From NCBI GenBank assembly GCA_031275395.1, contig JAISOU010000040.1, positions 1-17,343 on the forward strand: a stretch of DNA of 17,343 bases, in the 5' to 3' direction. The position numbers and the translations under genes were made by a program. Position 1 is the first letter of the stretch. Every line of letters begins with the position of its first letter. The DNA is from Helicobacteraceae bacterium. GTDB taxonomy: Bacteria; Campylobacterota; Campylobacteria; Campylobacterales; SZUA-545. Of the stretch, positions 1-10,134 are shown piece by piece. The notes below the pieces were generated by a model that did no database searches, had not been told where the DNA came from, and saw only the letters and a list, made by a program, of their open reading frames with translations.

Positions 1-126
1 GAAAAATGTTTGTACTTGGATGAAAATGGAATGCCATTATATTCGGATCATGCTCACTTAAGCGCAATGGCGGGCGGGCGTTTTTTAGTAGAGAAAGTAT
101 TAAAACCGTATTTGGACGAGAAATAA
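1..126 (+). CDS. C-terminal end of an acyltransferase with SGNH domain (partial)
   Basis: The first 41 codons are open in frame 1 and end with TAA at 124-126, so this is the 3' end of a gene that starts left of the window. The residues include Asp-His-Ala-His-Leu-Ser, preceded by a short Pro-Leu-Tyr segment. This resembles the C-terminal Asp-x-x-His block of the SGNH esterase domain found at the end of membrane O-acyltransferases (OafA/YrhL type), which acetylate surface glycans. The stretch is AT-rich and uses TTA, TTG and GGA codons more than its neighbours do, which would fit a horizontally acquired surface-polysaccharide gene. It converges on mrp with 28 bp between the stop codons. Only the tail is visible, so the family call is moderate; another SGNH hydrolase is possible. 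Confidence 0.55.
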   Translation, partial: EKCLYLDENGMPLYSDHAHLSAMAGGRFLVEKVLKPYLDEK

Positions 127-154
127 TCTCGCCCAACTCTCGTCCGCTTTAACG

Positions 155-1225
155 CTAATGATTGGTCGGCTGAATGTCGGCGTTGTCGCCCTGATTGTTT
201 TCAATAAAGCTCCATAGGCGATCGGCGGCTAACAGATAGCGCTTTGCCGTTTCGGAGTTTGGCTGATGAAATACGATCGGTTTTCCGTTGTCGCCGCCTT
301 CTCGAATCCCCTCTTCGATCGGGATCTCGCCAAGCGTTTGCGTTTTATACTCTCGCGCTAGCGCTTCGGCGCTTCCTTTGCCAAAAATGTCATACTCTTT
401 ATTACAGCACGGGCAGATAAATCCGCTCATATTTTCCACAATACCCGCGATCGGAATACGCATTTTGACAAACATATCAAGCCCGCGTTTAGCGTCGTCC
501 AAAGCCACCGTTTGCGGCGTAGTAACGATCGCGCCCGCACTAACGGGGACAGATTGAGCCAAACTTAACTGCGCGTCGCCCGTGCCGGGAGGCATATCCA
601 TAAACAATACGTCAAGCTCTCCCCACGCCACGTCGCCAAAAAACTGCTCTATCGTTTTGATAATCATAGGTCCCCGCCATATAAGCGCCTGCGCGGGTTC
701 TAAGATCACGCCCATACTCATAACCTTTACGCCATAAGCTTCCAGCGGCGTTACGCGATCGCCGATCGATTTAAGTTTTTCGTTTTCAAGCCCCATCATT
801 CTAGGAACGTTTGGCCCGTAAATATCCGCGTCTAAAACGCCTACTCTTTTACCCTGCATAGCCGTCGCGATCGCCAGATTAACCGCAGTCGTGCTTTTAC
901 CCACGCCGCCTTTTCCGGAGCTGATCATCACAAAACGTTTGATGCTCGGCGCCAGATTTTTGCCGCGCGAACTCGTCTCTTTGGGGGCTTGCGGTTGTTT
1001 GAGGTTTAGAACGACGTTTTTATGCCCTTTGTCGCTAAAGGCTTTGGCGATATTTGCTCGCAATTCGTCGGCGATCTCTTGCGAAGAGGCGGCGATCTCT
1101 AAATCGATTGCGATCTGATCGCCTTTTATCTCTATATTCTTTACAAAATCATAGCTAACAATATCCCGCTCAAAATTAGGATATTTAACTCCGCTCAAAA
1201 TGGCTTTTACTTCGTTTTCCGTCAT
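155..1225 (-). CDS. mrp: Mrp/ApbC-family iron-sulfur cluster carrier ATPase
   Basis: This 356-residue protein is a cytosolic P-loop ATPase of the Mrp/NBP35 family that binds a 4Fe-4S cluster and passes it to apoproteins. Residues 1 to about 75 form the MIP18/DUF59-like domain often fused to bacterial Mrp. The deviant Walker A motif GKGGVGKST lies at about residues 104-112. The cluster-binding pair is Cys271 and Cys274 in Phe-Ile-Cys-Pro-Cys-Cys. Length is typical of the family. The ATG at 1225 is preceded by a GAAGGA ribosome binding site at good spacing. The gene is last in a leftward series thiC, restriction-modification gene, mrp, with 81 bp separating it from the end of the restriction-modification sequence. 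Fe-S delivery fits with ThiC, itself a 4Fe-4S enzyme, but co-transcription is not shown. Confidence 0.93.
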   Translation of the reverse strand: MTENEVKAILSGVKYPNFERDIVSYDFVKNIEIKGDQIAIDLEIAASSQEIADELRANIAKAFSDKGHKNVVLNLKQPQAPKETSSRGKNLAPSIKRFVMISSGKGGVGKSTTAVNLAIATAMQGKRVGVLDADIYGPNVPRMMGLENEKLKSIGDRVTPLEAYGVKVMSMGVILEPAQALIWRGPMIIKTIEQFFGDVAWGELDVLFMDMPPGTGDAQLSLAQSVPVSAGAIVTTPQTVALDDAKRGLDMFVKMRIPIAGIVENMSGFICPCCNKEYDIFGKGSAEALAREYKTQTLGEIPIEEGIREGGDNGKPIVFHQPNSETAKRYLLAADRLWSFIENNQGDNADIQPTNH

Positions 1226-1306
1226 TTTATTCCTTCAATTAAAAGCGACAATCTTAATAAAGCTTTGCTTACGCTCTGCGCTTGTCGCGCTAAAACGCGA
1301 TGAAAA

Positions 1307-1867
1307 TCAGGCGCTTTTACTTTTCAGCGCGGCGACGTATTCGGGATATTTTCCGCCCAACACTTTGAAATTATCCAAAATTCGCTCCATATCCGCCTTA
1401 TTTAATCCGTAGATTTTTGCGACTATCAGATCGTTTTTGATCTTAAGGTAATCGACGGCTTTTTTACTCTTTGGAATATCGTCCTCGCTAATGCCCAGCT
1501 CGTCGATAATTTCTCTAAACGGCTCGCCGCCAAAATAAAAGGTTAATTTAGCGGCGTTAATAACCAATAGGCGATAATCGTCGTTTTCCATTATCGCCTG
1601 ATCGCTAGGTTGCGGCATAGGCAGGCGAACTAGATAGGTTTTGCTAACGTGAATCTGAACCATATTGCGAATAATATAATCGGCTACGATTGAATTAAAG
1701 ATCGACATAGCAAACAATAGTCTGATTATAGAAACCTCGTTTATCTCAATTCCATCCTCAAAGAGCGTATAGCGTTTTGCTATGCTAGCAAACAAAGTGT
1801 GTCCATACCCGCAATTTTTTGGAATTAAACTTGATATTAACGTTCGCTCGTTAGTATCGCTCGCCAC
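1307..1867 (-). CDS. Out-of-frame C-terminal part of the Type IIG restriction-methyltransferase
   Basis: This frame encodes the conserved tail of the enzyme that begins at 5255 and is not an independent gene. The frame stays open upstream of the nominal GTG at 1867, back through the GA repeat ending at 1932. It includes Phe-Tyr-Arg-Leu-Ala-Phe-Arg-Asp-Val-Ala-Ser-Asp-Thr-Asn-Glu-Arg-Thr just before and across that GTG. A block of the form FRD(V/I)xxxTNERT is typical of the C-terminal, target-recognition part of Eco57I-like enzymes. No convincing ribosome binding site precedes 1867. With 32 GA units the upstream frame stops at 1884, so this part is untranslated. With 33 units it would join to give 1316 residues. 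Low-level independent initiation at the GTG cannot be excluded. Confidence 0.8.
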   Translation of the reverse strand: MASDTNERTLISSLIPKNCGYGHTLFASIAKRYTLFEDGIEINEVSIIRLLFAMSIFNSIVADYIIRNMVQIHVSKTYLVRLPMPQPSDQAIMENDDYRLLVINAAKLTFYFGGEPFREIIDELGISEDDIPKSKKAVDYLKIKNDLIVAKIYGLNKADMERILDNFKVLGGKYPEYVAALKSKSA

Positions 1868-1883
1868 GTCTCGAAAAGCCAGC

Positions 1884-5255
<3,372 letters not shown>

Positions 5256-5285
5256 TTGCTTTTGTCCCCTTGCCGTTTTTGTTGG

Positions 5286-6626
5286 TTAGTTCCCGTTTGC
5301 TTCGGTTAGCGAGCGCGATATTTTATAAGCGCAAAACTTCGGCCCGCACATAGAGCAAAACTCCGCGCTCTTGAAGTTTTCCTGCGGAAGCGTTTCGTCG
5401 TGGTACTCTTTTGCCCGCTCGGGATCGAGCGCCAATTCAAACTGCCTGTTCCAGTCAAAATTAAATCTCGCGTCGCTCATACTATCGTCGCGTTCCCGCG
5501 CTTTGCTTCGCCCGCGCGCAATATCCGCGCTGTGCGCCGCGATCTTGTGGGCGATAATACCCTCGCGCACGTCGCCTGCGTTTGGCAAGCCTAAATGCTC
5601 TTTGGGCGTTACGTAGCAGAGCATCGACGCGCCGTGCATACCCGCAAGCGTCGCTCCGATCGCGCTGGATATGTGATCGTAACCCGCGCCAATATCGGTT
5701 ACAAGAGGACCCAAAACGTAAAACGGCGCGTCGTGGCAGTAGCGCCGCTCTATTTTCATATTGTATTCGATCTGATTTAGCGGAATATGCCCGGGTCCTT
5801 CGATCATAACTTGCACGTCCTTTTCCCAAGCGCGAAGCGTCAATTCGCCCAAAATCTTTAGCTCTTCTAATTGCGCCTCGTCGCTTGCGTCCGCAAGACA
5901 ACCCGGTCGCAAACTATCCCCAAGCGATAAACTCGCGTCGTAGCTTCTGCAAATATCCAAAATCTCGTCGTAGGCGGTAAAAAAAGGATTTTCCGCGTTG
6001 CGGCTTGCCATCCACGCGCCAATCAAGCTACCGCCGCGAGAAACGACCCCCATTTTTCGCCGCGCCGCGTATGGCAAAAGCCGCTTCAAAAACCCCGCGT
6101 GGATTGTGAAATAGCTCACGCCTTGTTTCGCTTGCGCCTCGATCGCGCGTAAAATATCGTCGATCGAAACGTTTAGCGGATCTTGATTTTTTGCCTCTTG
6201 AACAATCTGATACATTGGAACCGTGCCGATCGGAACGCTACTTGCGGCGATCACCGCTTTGCGCACCTCGTCCGCGTTGGCGCAAACGGAGAGATCCATA
6301 ATCGTATCCGCGCCGTATTTGAGGCTTATGCACGTTTTTTGCGCCTCTTCTTGCGGATCGCTCGCAAGCGCCGACGCGCCGATATTCGCATTAACCTTGC
6401 AACGCGCCGCAAGCCCGATCGCCATTGGTTTTAGATGTTTATGGTTGATATTCGCGGGGATAATCAGTCTGCCTTTGGCGATCTCTTTTCTAACCAGATC
6501 CTCTTCAAGCCCCTCGTTTTGCGCCACATAGCTTATCTCTTCGGTGATCTTGCCCGCCTTTGCGTAATACATTTGCGTGCGAGCGCGATCGCTTAATCTC
6601 TTTTTAATCCATTCTGTTCTCATCAT
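5286..6626 (-). CDS. thiC: Phosphomethylpyrimidine synthase ThiC
   Basis: ThiC is a radical-SAM enzyme that converts aminoimidazole ribotide to hydroxymethylpyrimidine phosphate, the pyrimidine half of thiamine, in the cytosol. The protein has 446 residues, the short form without the long N-terminal extension of some proteobacterial homologues. The diagnostic C-terminal 4Fe-4S ligands are Cys424, Cys427 and Cys432 in CSMCGPKFC (CX2CX4C). The body contains typical blocks such as [13 protein letters not shown]. Two ATGs lie in tandem at 6626 and 6623, and GGAG is only two bases from the first, so the second may be the real start. It diverges from ispDF across 56 bp and leads the leftward group with the restriction-modification gene. 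The upstream gap is too short for a TPP riboswitch. Confidence 0.96.
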   Translation of the reverse strand: MMRTEWIKKRLSDRARTQMYYAKAGKITEEISYVAQNEGLEEDLVRKEIAKGRLIIPANINHKHLKPMAIGLAARCKVNANIGASALASDPQEEAQKTCISLKYGADTIMDLSVCANADEVRKAVIAASSVPIGTVPMYQIVQEAKNQDPLNVSIDDILRAIEAQAKQGVSYFTIHAGFLKRLLPYAARRKMGVVSRGGSLIGAWMASRNAENPFFTAYDEILDICRSYDASLSLGDSLRPGCLADASDEAQLEELKILGELTLRAWEKDVQVMIEGPGHIPLNQIEYNMKIERRYCHDAPFYVLGPLVTDIGAGYDHISSAIGATLAGMHGASMLCYVTPKEHLGLPNAGDVREGIIAHKIAAHSADIARGRSKARERDDSMSDARFNFDWNRQFELALDPERAKEYHDETLPQENFKSAEFCSMCGPKFCAYKISRSLTEANGN

Positions 6627-6682
6627 AACTCCGTAGATTTTTGAGGTAAATATACTAAACTTTCGCCAACTAAAGGGGCGCT
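6627..6682. promoter_or_regulatory. Divergent thiC/ispDF promoter region
   Basis: This 56-bp gap separates the start codons of two divergent genes, so both promoters must lie here or inside the coding sequences. On the + strand TATACT (6651-6656) is a plausible -10 element for ispDF, 26 bases before its ATG. The same AT-rich patch gives TATATT on the - strand for thiC. No convincing -35 element is seen, and -35 elements are often poorly conserved in Campylobacterota. The two promoters would overlap and may compete. AAGGGG before ATG 6683 is the ispDF ribosome binding site. Confidence 0.4.
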
Positions 6683-7783
6683 ATGTCTGATATTACGCTT
6701 ATTCTGATGGCGGCGGGCGAATCTTCGCGTTTTGGCGGCGCGGTCAAAAAGCAATGGCTTCGTATAGCCGAAAAGCCCTTGTGGGAGTTTGTAGCCGATC
6801 GGTTTAACGGCGAGTTTGAGTTTGCCGCAACCGCGATTGCGGCGAGCGCCGACGAAGTTTGTTTTATCCGATCGCTGTGCGATTACGAAGTCGTTTCGGG
6901 CGGCGCTACGCGCGAAGATAGCCTGCGAAACGCGCTTGCGCTTGTCGATACCGAGTGGGTTTTAGTCAGCGACGCGGCCAGAGCGCTTGTTCCTAAAGAG
7001 GTAATCTCGCGGGTTTTGAGCGCAAAAAATAGCGCGGATTGCGTCGCGCCCGCGATCAAGGTGATCGATACGATTGTTCATAACGACGGGCGGATTGTAG
7101 ATCGAGAAAACGTCGTTCGCGTTCAAACGCCGCAACTCAGTCGCGTCGAAACTCTGCGTCGCGCGTTAAAGCAAAAAAACGGTTTTAGCGACGAAAGCTC
7201 TCTGATCGCCGCTTGCGGCGGATCGGTTCGTTACGTCGAGGGTTCAAAGACCGCCGCGAAACTCACATACGGCGGCGAAATTGCGCTAGAACCGCCTAGC
7301 GATCGCGTTATTTTCGGGCATGGAATCGACGTTCACGCTTTTGAAGAAGGCAAACCGATGAAGCTATGCGGCGTCGCGATCGAAGTCGGTTTTGGCTTGA
7401 AAGCGCATAGCGACGGCGACGCGGCTTTGCACGCGCTGATCGACGCGATTTTGGGCGCGTGCGGTTTGGGCGATATTGGCGGCTGGTTTCCAGATAGCGA
7501 CGGCGCTTATAAAAACGTCGACAGCGCGGAGTTATTAAGCGCGGTTTTATCAAAAATCCGCCGCTTTGGATTTGTCGTTTTGGGCGCGGATATTACGATC
7601 GCCGCGCAAAAACCGCGACTCGAAAACTATAAAATAGCGATGAAAAAAAACGTCGCGCGTTTGCTTGGCGTTCGTTACGAGCGAGTTAATATCAAAGCCA
7701 CTACGACGGAAAAATTAGGCTTTATCGGAAGAGGCGACGGTTTAGCCGTGATCGCTACCGCTCAAATCGGCTATAAAAACTAG
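6683..7783 (+). CDS. ispDF: Bifunctional IspD/IspF of the MEP isoprenoid pathway
   Basis: This 366-residue fusion catalyses two non-consecutive steps of the methylerythritol phosphate pathway: CTP-dependent cytidylylation of MEP (IspD) and cyclisation to MEcPP (IspF). The IspD half covers residues 1 to about 205. It has the nucleotide-binding loop AAGESSRFG at 10-18, Lys23 just after it, and a DAAR block. The IspF half starts near 208 with GHGIDVHAF, where Asp216 and His218 are metal ligands. HSDGD follows at 242-246, and the C-terminal KATTTEKLGFIGRGDG block is present. Such fusions are known in Campylobacterota and Alphaproteobacteria. A run of eight A lies in the IspF part at about 7643-7650, in frame. 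It is monocistronic as far as can be seen. Confidence 0.96.
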   Translation: MSDITLILMAAGESSRFGGAVKKQWLRIAEKPLWEFVADRFNGEFEFAATAIAASADEVCFIRSLCDYEVVSGGATREDSLRNALALVDTEWVLVSDAARALVPKEVISRVLSAKNSADCVAPAIKVIDTIVHNDGRIVDRENVVRVQTPQLSRVETLRRALKQKNGFSDESSLIAACGGSVRYVEGSKTAAKLTYGGEIALEPPSDRVIFGHGIDVHAFEEGKPMKLCGVAIEVGFGLKAHSDGDAALHALIDAILGACGLGDIGGWFPDSDGAYKNVDSAELLSAVLSKIRRFGFVVLGADITIAAQKPRLENYKIAMKKNVARLLGVRYERVNIKATTTEKLGFIGRGDGLAVIATAQIGYKN

Positions 7784-7851
7784 CTTAGCGTTCTTAATTA
7801 GCGGCGCTCCACAACGCGGCAAATATAAAAGTGGCAAACCAAAATAAGCGA

Positions 7852-8032
7852 CTAAGCCAGTTCGATCGGTTTGTTGTTAGTCGCGGCCGCTCTAACCGCG
7901 CCTTCGTAAGCTCTTTGATATACGATCGGATCGCTTAAGAAACTGCGACGGCTTTAATAAATAAGCAAAGGGATCGTCGCATTCAATAAATATTTGATTG
8001 TTACTTAAAGTCTTCGCGTCCGATCTTGTCAT
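7852..8032 (-). pseudogene. Remnant of an unrecognised gene, probably frameshifted
   Basis: Two overlapping - strand frames read like ordinary protein with the codon habits of this genome. One runs from ATG 8032 to TAG 7892 (46 codons) and contains NNQIFIECDDPFAYLLKP. The other is open from 7953 to TAG 7852 and contains SDPIVYQRAYEGAVRAA. A single frameshift near 7940-7955 would join them into one chain ending in KPIELA. The upstream ATG lies in the terminal GTCAT of the palindromic repeat, which suggests that the repeat interrupted or replaced the 5' end. The family is not recognised. It may instead be chance. Confidence 0.28.
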
Positions 8033-8084
8033 TTTCCAGCGAAGCGCCCACTCCACTACGGAGCGGGCGCCCCGCGGGAATGAC
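8028..8084. repeat. Palindromic repeat with GTCATT/AATGAC ends, copy 1
   Basis: The 57 bases begin with GTCATT and end with AATGAC, an inverted pair. Inside, 8044-8054 pairs with 8060-8070 (GCGCCCACTCC against GGAGCGGGCGC) with one mismatch, giving a stable GC-rich hairpin with a five-base loop. A diverged copy in the same orientation lies at 8838-8896. The form resembles REP or miniature inverted-repeat elements dispersed between genes. No transposase is nearby. Confidence 0.55.
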
Positions 8085-8182
8085 GGCGTATGGCGGATTT
8101 GTCGCGTTAAAGGCGGTTTTAAGAATACGTCAATCGTTTTTCGTTATCCTCCGAAACGGTCTTAAAATTAAGAGCGATCGGC

Positions 8183-8749
8183 TTATTCAAGGCGTTCTTG
8201 CCGACTGTCGATTTTTGCTAATCGCATTTGCATACTATCGCGTTTTGTATGCCATTGACTAGAGAATAGCGCCATACGAACGACGTCTATAAAAACGCCG
8301 TCATAGAGATGGTTTTCTCTAAAGATCCCCTCAATAGAAAAGCCAAACTTTTTATGAAGAGAAATTACGCTTTTGTTGAACGCGAAAACCTCGCAAGATA
8401 GCTTATGTAGCTCTAACGTTTTAAAAGCGAAATCTATTGCGGCAAATTCCATCTGAGCGCCCTCTCCCGTTTGTCCTCTGATTTCGGAGGATAAATAAAA
8501 CGCCCATGTAGCGTTTTTGTTAATGCGATCGATCTGCGTAAAGGCTACTACTCCGATAGCTTTGTTATTTGATTCAAATATTCTGTAAATATCGCTTTTA
8601 CTATTTTTTACGCGTCGCCACCACGCTCTATGTTCCTCCGCGCCGATTTCGTGGCGCGTATACATATTTTTGCGAACTTCCGGGTAGTTGCGCCATACTC
8701 TTAAACGTTCAACCTCGTCGTCTTTTATCTCTCTTAATCGACTCGTCAT
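8183..8749 (-). CDS. pseH: PseH-like N-acetyltransferase (GNAT), flagellin sugar pathway
   Basis: This 188-residue GNAT-fold enzyme resembles PseH, which acetylates UDP-4-amino-4,6-dideoxy-AltNAc with acetyl-CoA on the way to pseudaminic acid, the sugar put on flagellin in Campylobacterota. The N-terminal Leu-Arg-Val-Trp-Arg-Asn and the block Thr-Arg-His-Glu-Ile with Glu-Glu-His following (31-40) match the PseH pattern. The acetyl-CoA loop is RGQTGEGA at 91-98. ASN/LHKKFGF-type tail motifs (NKSVISLHKKFGFSIEG, 125-141) follow. ATG 8749 has GAGGA upstream. The last 20 or so residues are a charged tail beyond the usual domain. No other pse gene is in the window, so the assignment rests on sequence pattern only. 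A generic RimJ/RimL-type acetyltransferase is the alternative. Confidence 0.78.
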   Translation of the reverse strand: MTSRLREIKDDEVERLRVWRNYPEVRKNMYTRHEIGAEEHRAWWRRVKNSKSDIYRIFESNNKAIGVVAFTQIDRINKNATWAFYLSSEIRGQTGEGAQMEFAAIDFAFKTLELHKLSCEVFAFNKSVISLHKKFGFSIEGIFRENHLYDGVFIDVVRMALFSSQWHTKRDSMQMRLAKIDSRQERLE

Positions 8750-8837
8750 TTTGTCCTCGTAAAATAAGCTCCGAGAATAATATCTTTTTCTATTTTAATT
8801 CTTGTGGAATCCGACGATCGCGATCTTTCGCTATGCT

Positions 8838-8896
8838 CGTCTTCCTTCGCGCTCCTTGTCGGAGCGGGTTCGGCGCAGTTTCGCGCGGGAACGACG
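8838..8896. repeat. Palindromic repeat, diverged copy 2
   Basis: The segment runs from CGTCTTCC to GGAACGACG. It shares with 8028-8084 the order GCGC..CTCC, GGAGCGGG, GCGCGGGAA(C/T)GACGGC and then similar sequence beyond. Its terminal GTCAT is degraded. Orientation is the same as copy 1. The two copies flank the acetyltransferase gene. Confidence 0.4.
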
Positions 8897-9056
8897 GCAA
8901 ATGTAGATTTTCGGGTAAATGCGTTGGTCTTTGGTTTGGGTTCTAGTTTTCGCGTTGCAAGCGTTGGCTTCGCCGCCGCTCGGTTTTGCTCTTTAGGCGT
9001 TATTCCTTAATTATGGACGTAAATTGAGGCAAAACCGATCCATCGGGCGAAAATAA

Positions 9057-9263
9057 AGCGGCGTTATCTACGGATCGGACGTCGGCAATAAAGCAAATAC
9101 CGCAATGGCGGGGGACGGTTGGGGACACGCAATATTGGTCTATGACGAGTCCTCATATCCTTACCGCGATAAGAGTGTCGGCGCGAACGAAACCCTAAAG
9201 ATAAGCCTTGATTCGGACGGCGATATTATTTCCGAATCTGTGGAAGGAAATTGGAATGATTAG
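9057..9263 (+). pseudogene. C-terminal remnant of a repetitive surface protein
   Basis: After a TAA at 9054-9056 the frame is open to TAG at 9261-9263 and reads like real protein. The first block is SGVIYGSDVGNKANTAMAG, followed by a Gly-His-Ala-Ile-Leu-Val-Tyr segment, then Tyr-Arg-Asp-Lys, and it ends in Glu-Gly-Asn-Trp-Asn-Asp. From memory this layout resembles the C-terminal end of repetitive, probably secreted proteins of host-associated bacteria, with Ile-Tyr-Gly-x-Asp, Asn-Thr-Ala and a final Asn-Trp. The only ATG is at 9105 (52 codons) and has no good ribosome binding site. It is most likely the surviving 3' end of a decayed gene. The homology needs a database search to confirm. Confidence 0.38.
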
Positions 9264-9552
9264 GCGTAATAAACGATAAGGCGCGGTAGGCTTCTTTATA
9301 AAGCGACGCATTTGATTTGCGTCCGTAACAGATGGATAGACGGAGGGGAAATGCAATAGCTTCCCCCTCCCCCTACCCTCCTTTTCGCCAAATCGGCGAT
9401 AGCCATTTGTAGGTTTTTGGTTTGGATTTCCCTTTCCTATGCGCCTTGCGCGTCCGTTTCTTTATCATATTGATCAGATTGACTGCAAAGAAACGTAAAG
9501 ACGCAAACCCATAAAGGATTGAAAAGCGATCCCGCGAACGTATGGTCGCCAA

Positions 9553-9832
9553 GCGGCAGTTTAAGATCGGACGAAAGAGCCGCCGCGAACGGCTTTTGCG
9601 TTTGGGGGAGGAAAGGTCGCAGGCTAAGAGGCTTGGTTGCGAGGCGAACGAAAAGTAGCCTATAATACAATATGTCGTTTAATTTAGTTTTATCGCGGAT
9701 ATTTATAAAAAGAGGACGAAAGTATGTTATTTACAAAAGCAAGCGAATACGCGCTGATGGCGATTATCGCTATTAGTAAGCAAAACGGCGCGAGGGACGC
9801 GGCGGCGCTTTCGTCCGATCTTAAACTATCGC
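9553..9832. repeat. 35-bp inverted repeat around the rrf2 promoter and start
   Basis: The left arm (9553-9587) is the reverse complement of the right arm (9798-9832) at 32 of 35 positions, including 20 consecutive matching bases. The right arm lies in the regulator gene and encodes Ala-Ala-Ala-Leu-Ser-Ser-Asp-Leu-Lys-Leu of its DNA-binding region. The left arm encodes the same ten residues on the opposite strand, and two of the three differences are synonymous. The 210 bp between the arms hold the likely promoter and the start codon. Confidence 0.7.
9637..9666 (+). promoter_or_regulatory. Candidate promoter of rrf2-flhA
   Basis: TATAAT at 9661-9666 is a perfect -10 element. TTGCGA at 9637-9642 is an acceptable -35 element at 18-base spacing. 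The start codon of the regulator gene lies 57 bases after the -10 element. Because the regulator is an Rrf2 protein it may bind here and control itself, but no operator was identified. Confidence 0.5.
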
Positions 9833-10134
9833 ATAGTTTTTTGGCCAAGGTTCTGCAATCGTTGGCAAAGGCGGGTATTTTGGCTTCGCGCAAGGGCGCG
9901 GGCGGCGGTTTCGTGCTGGCAAAACAACCCGAAGAGATCACGATCGAGGCGCTTTTGCGCGCGGTAGACGATCACTGCGCTATGGTTTTTACCTGCTCGG
10001 CGGCGCTATGCAACTGTCCAAGCGGGGAATCAAAAAGCTCTCTGTGCTTGATTTGGCCATTTCTAAACCGCCTCCAATCCAAAATCGACGGTATGCTGGC
10101 GACGACTAGCATAGCCGACTTGACTAGAGAATAA
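9724..10134 (+). CDS. Rrf2-family transcriptional regulator
   Basis: This is a 136-residue winged-helix regulator of the Rrf2/IscR/NsrR family. The N-terminus MLFTKASEYALMAIIAIS is classic for the family. A helix-turn-helix covers about residues 26-48, and the wing GAGGGFVLAK follows at 58-67. Cysteines at 85, 91, 96, 98 and 108 fall where Fe-S ligands sit in IscR and NsrR, so a redox-, NO- or iron-sensing cluster is plausible, although the spacing is not the exact IscR pattern. AGAGGA precedes ATG 9724. The stop overlaps the flhA start in TAATG, which implies translational coupling. An Rrf2 gene directly before flhA is also known in Campylobacter. The regulated genes are unknown. Confidence 0.9.
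   Translation: MLFTKASEYALMAIIAISKQNGARDAAALSSDLKLSHSFLAKVLQSLAKAGILASRKGAGGGFVLAKQPEEITIEALLRAVDDHCAMVFTCSAALCNCPSGESKSSLCLIWPFLNRLQSKIDGMLATTSIADLTRE

Larger units (their letters stand above)
7784..8182. other. Gene-poor stretch between ispDF and the acetyltransferase gene
   Basis: No intact gene is seen in these 399 bases. The - strand holds two short open stretches that look like one degraded gene in two frames (7852-7953 and 7892-8032). The right part holds a GTCATT...AATGAC palindromic repeat (8028-8084). No tRNA, terminator or riboswitch is recognisable. An 78-codon + strand frame (8026-8262) overlaps the repeat and the acetyltransferase gene and is not believed. Confidence 0.6.
8750..9723. 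other. Large gene-poor stretch before the rrf2-flhA pair
   Basis: No intact gene is seen in these 974 bases. From left to right they hold a diverged palindromic repeat (8838-8896) and a coding remnant of a repetitive surface-type protein (9057-9263). An imperfect hairpin follows, GGAGGGGAA at 9342-9350 against a bulged TTCCCCCTCC at 9361-9370. Then come the left arm of a 35-bp inverted repeat (9553-9587) and a likely promoter (9637-9666). An antisense frame 9437-9670 starting with TTG shares a ten-residue block with the regulator but no further homology was recognised. Confidence 0.6.

Noticed and set aside
5482-5901. 139-codon - strand frame inside thiC
   Set aside because: It lies on the same strand in another frame of a strongly recognised gene, is rich in Arg and Ala as expected of a shifted frame, and has no family resemblance.
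6627-6682. TPP riboswitch upstream of thiC
   Set aside because: The gap to the divergent ispDF gene is only 56 bp, too short for the aptamer, and no thi-box sequence is seen.
8569-8946. 125-codon + strand frame
   Set aside because: It overlaps the start of the acetyltransferase gene in antisense and continues through the palindromic repeat. Composition and start are not gene-like.
9437-9670. 77-codon - strand gene
   Set aside because: It starts with TTG without a ribosome binding site and overlaps the promoter of rrf2. Only ten residues resemble anything, so it is treated as part of the inverted-repeat observation.
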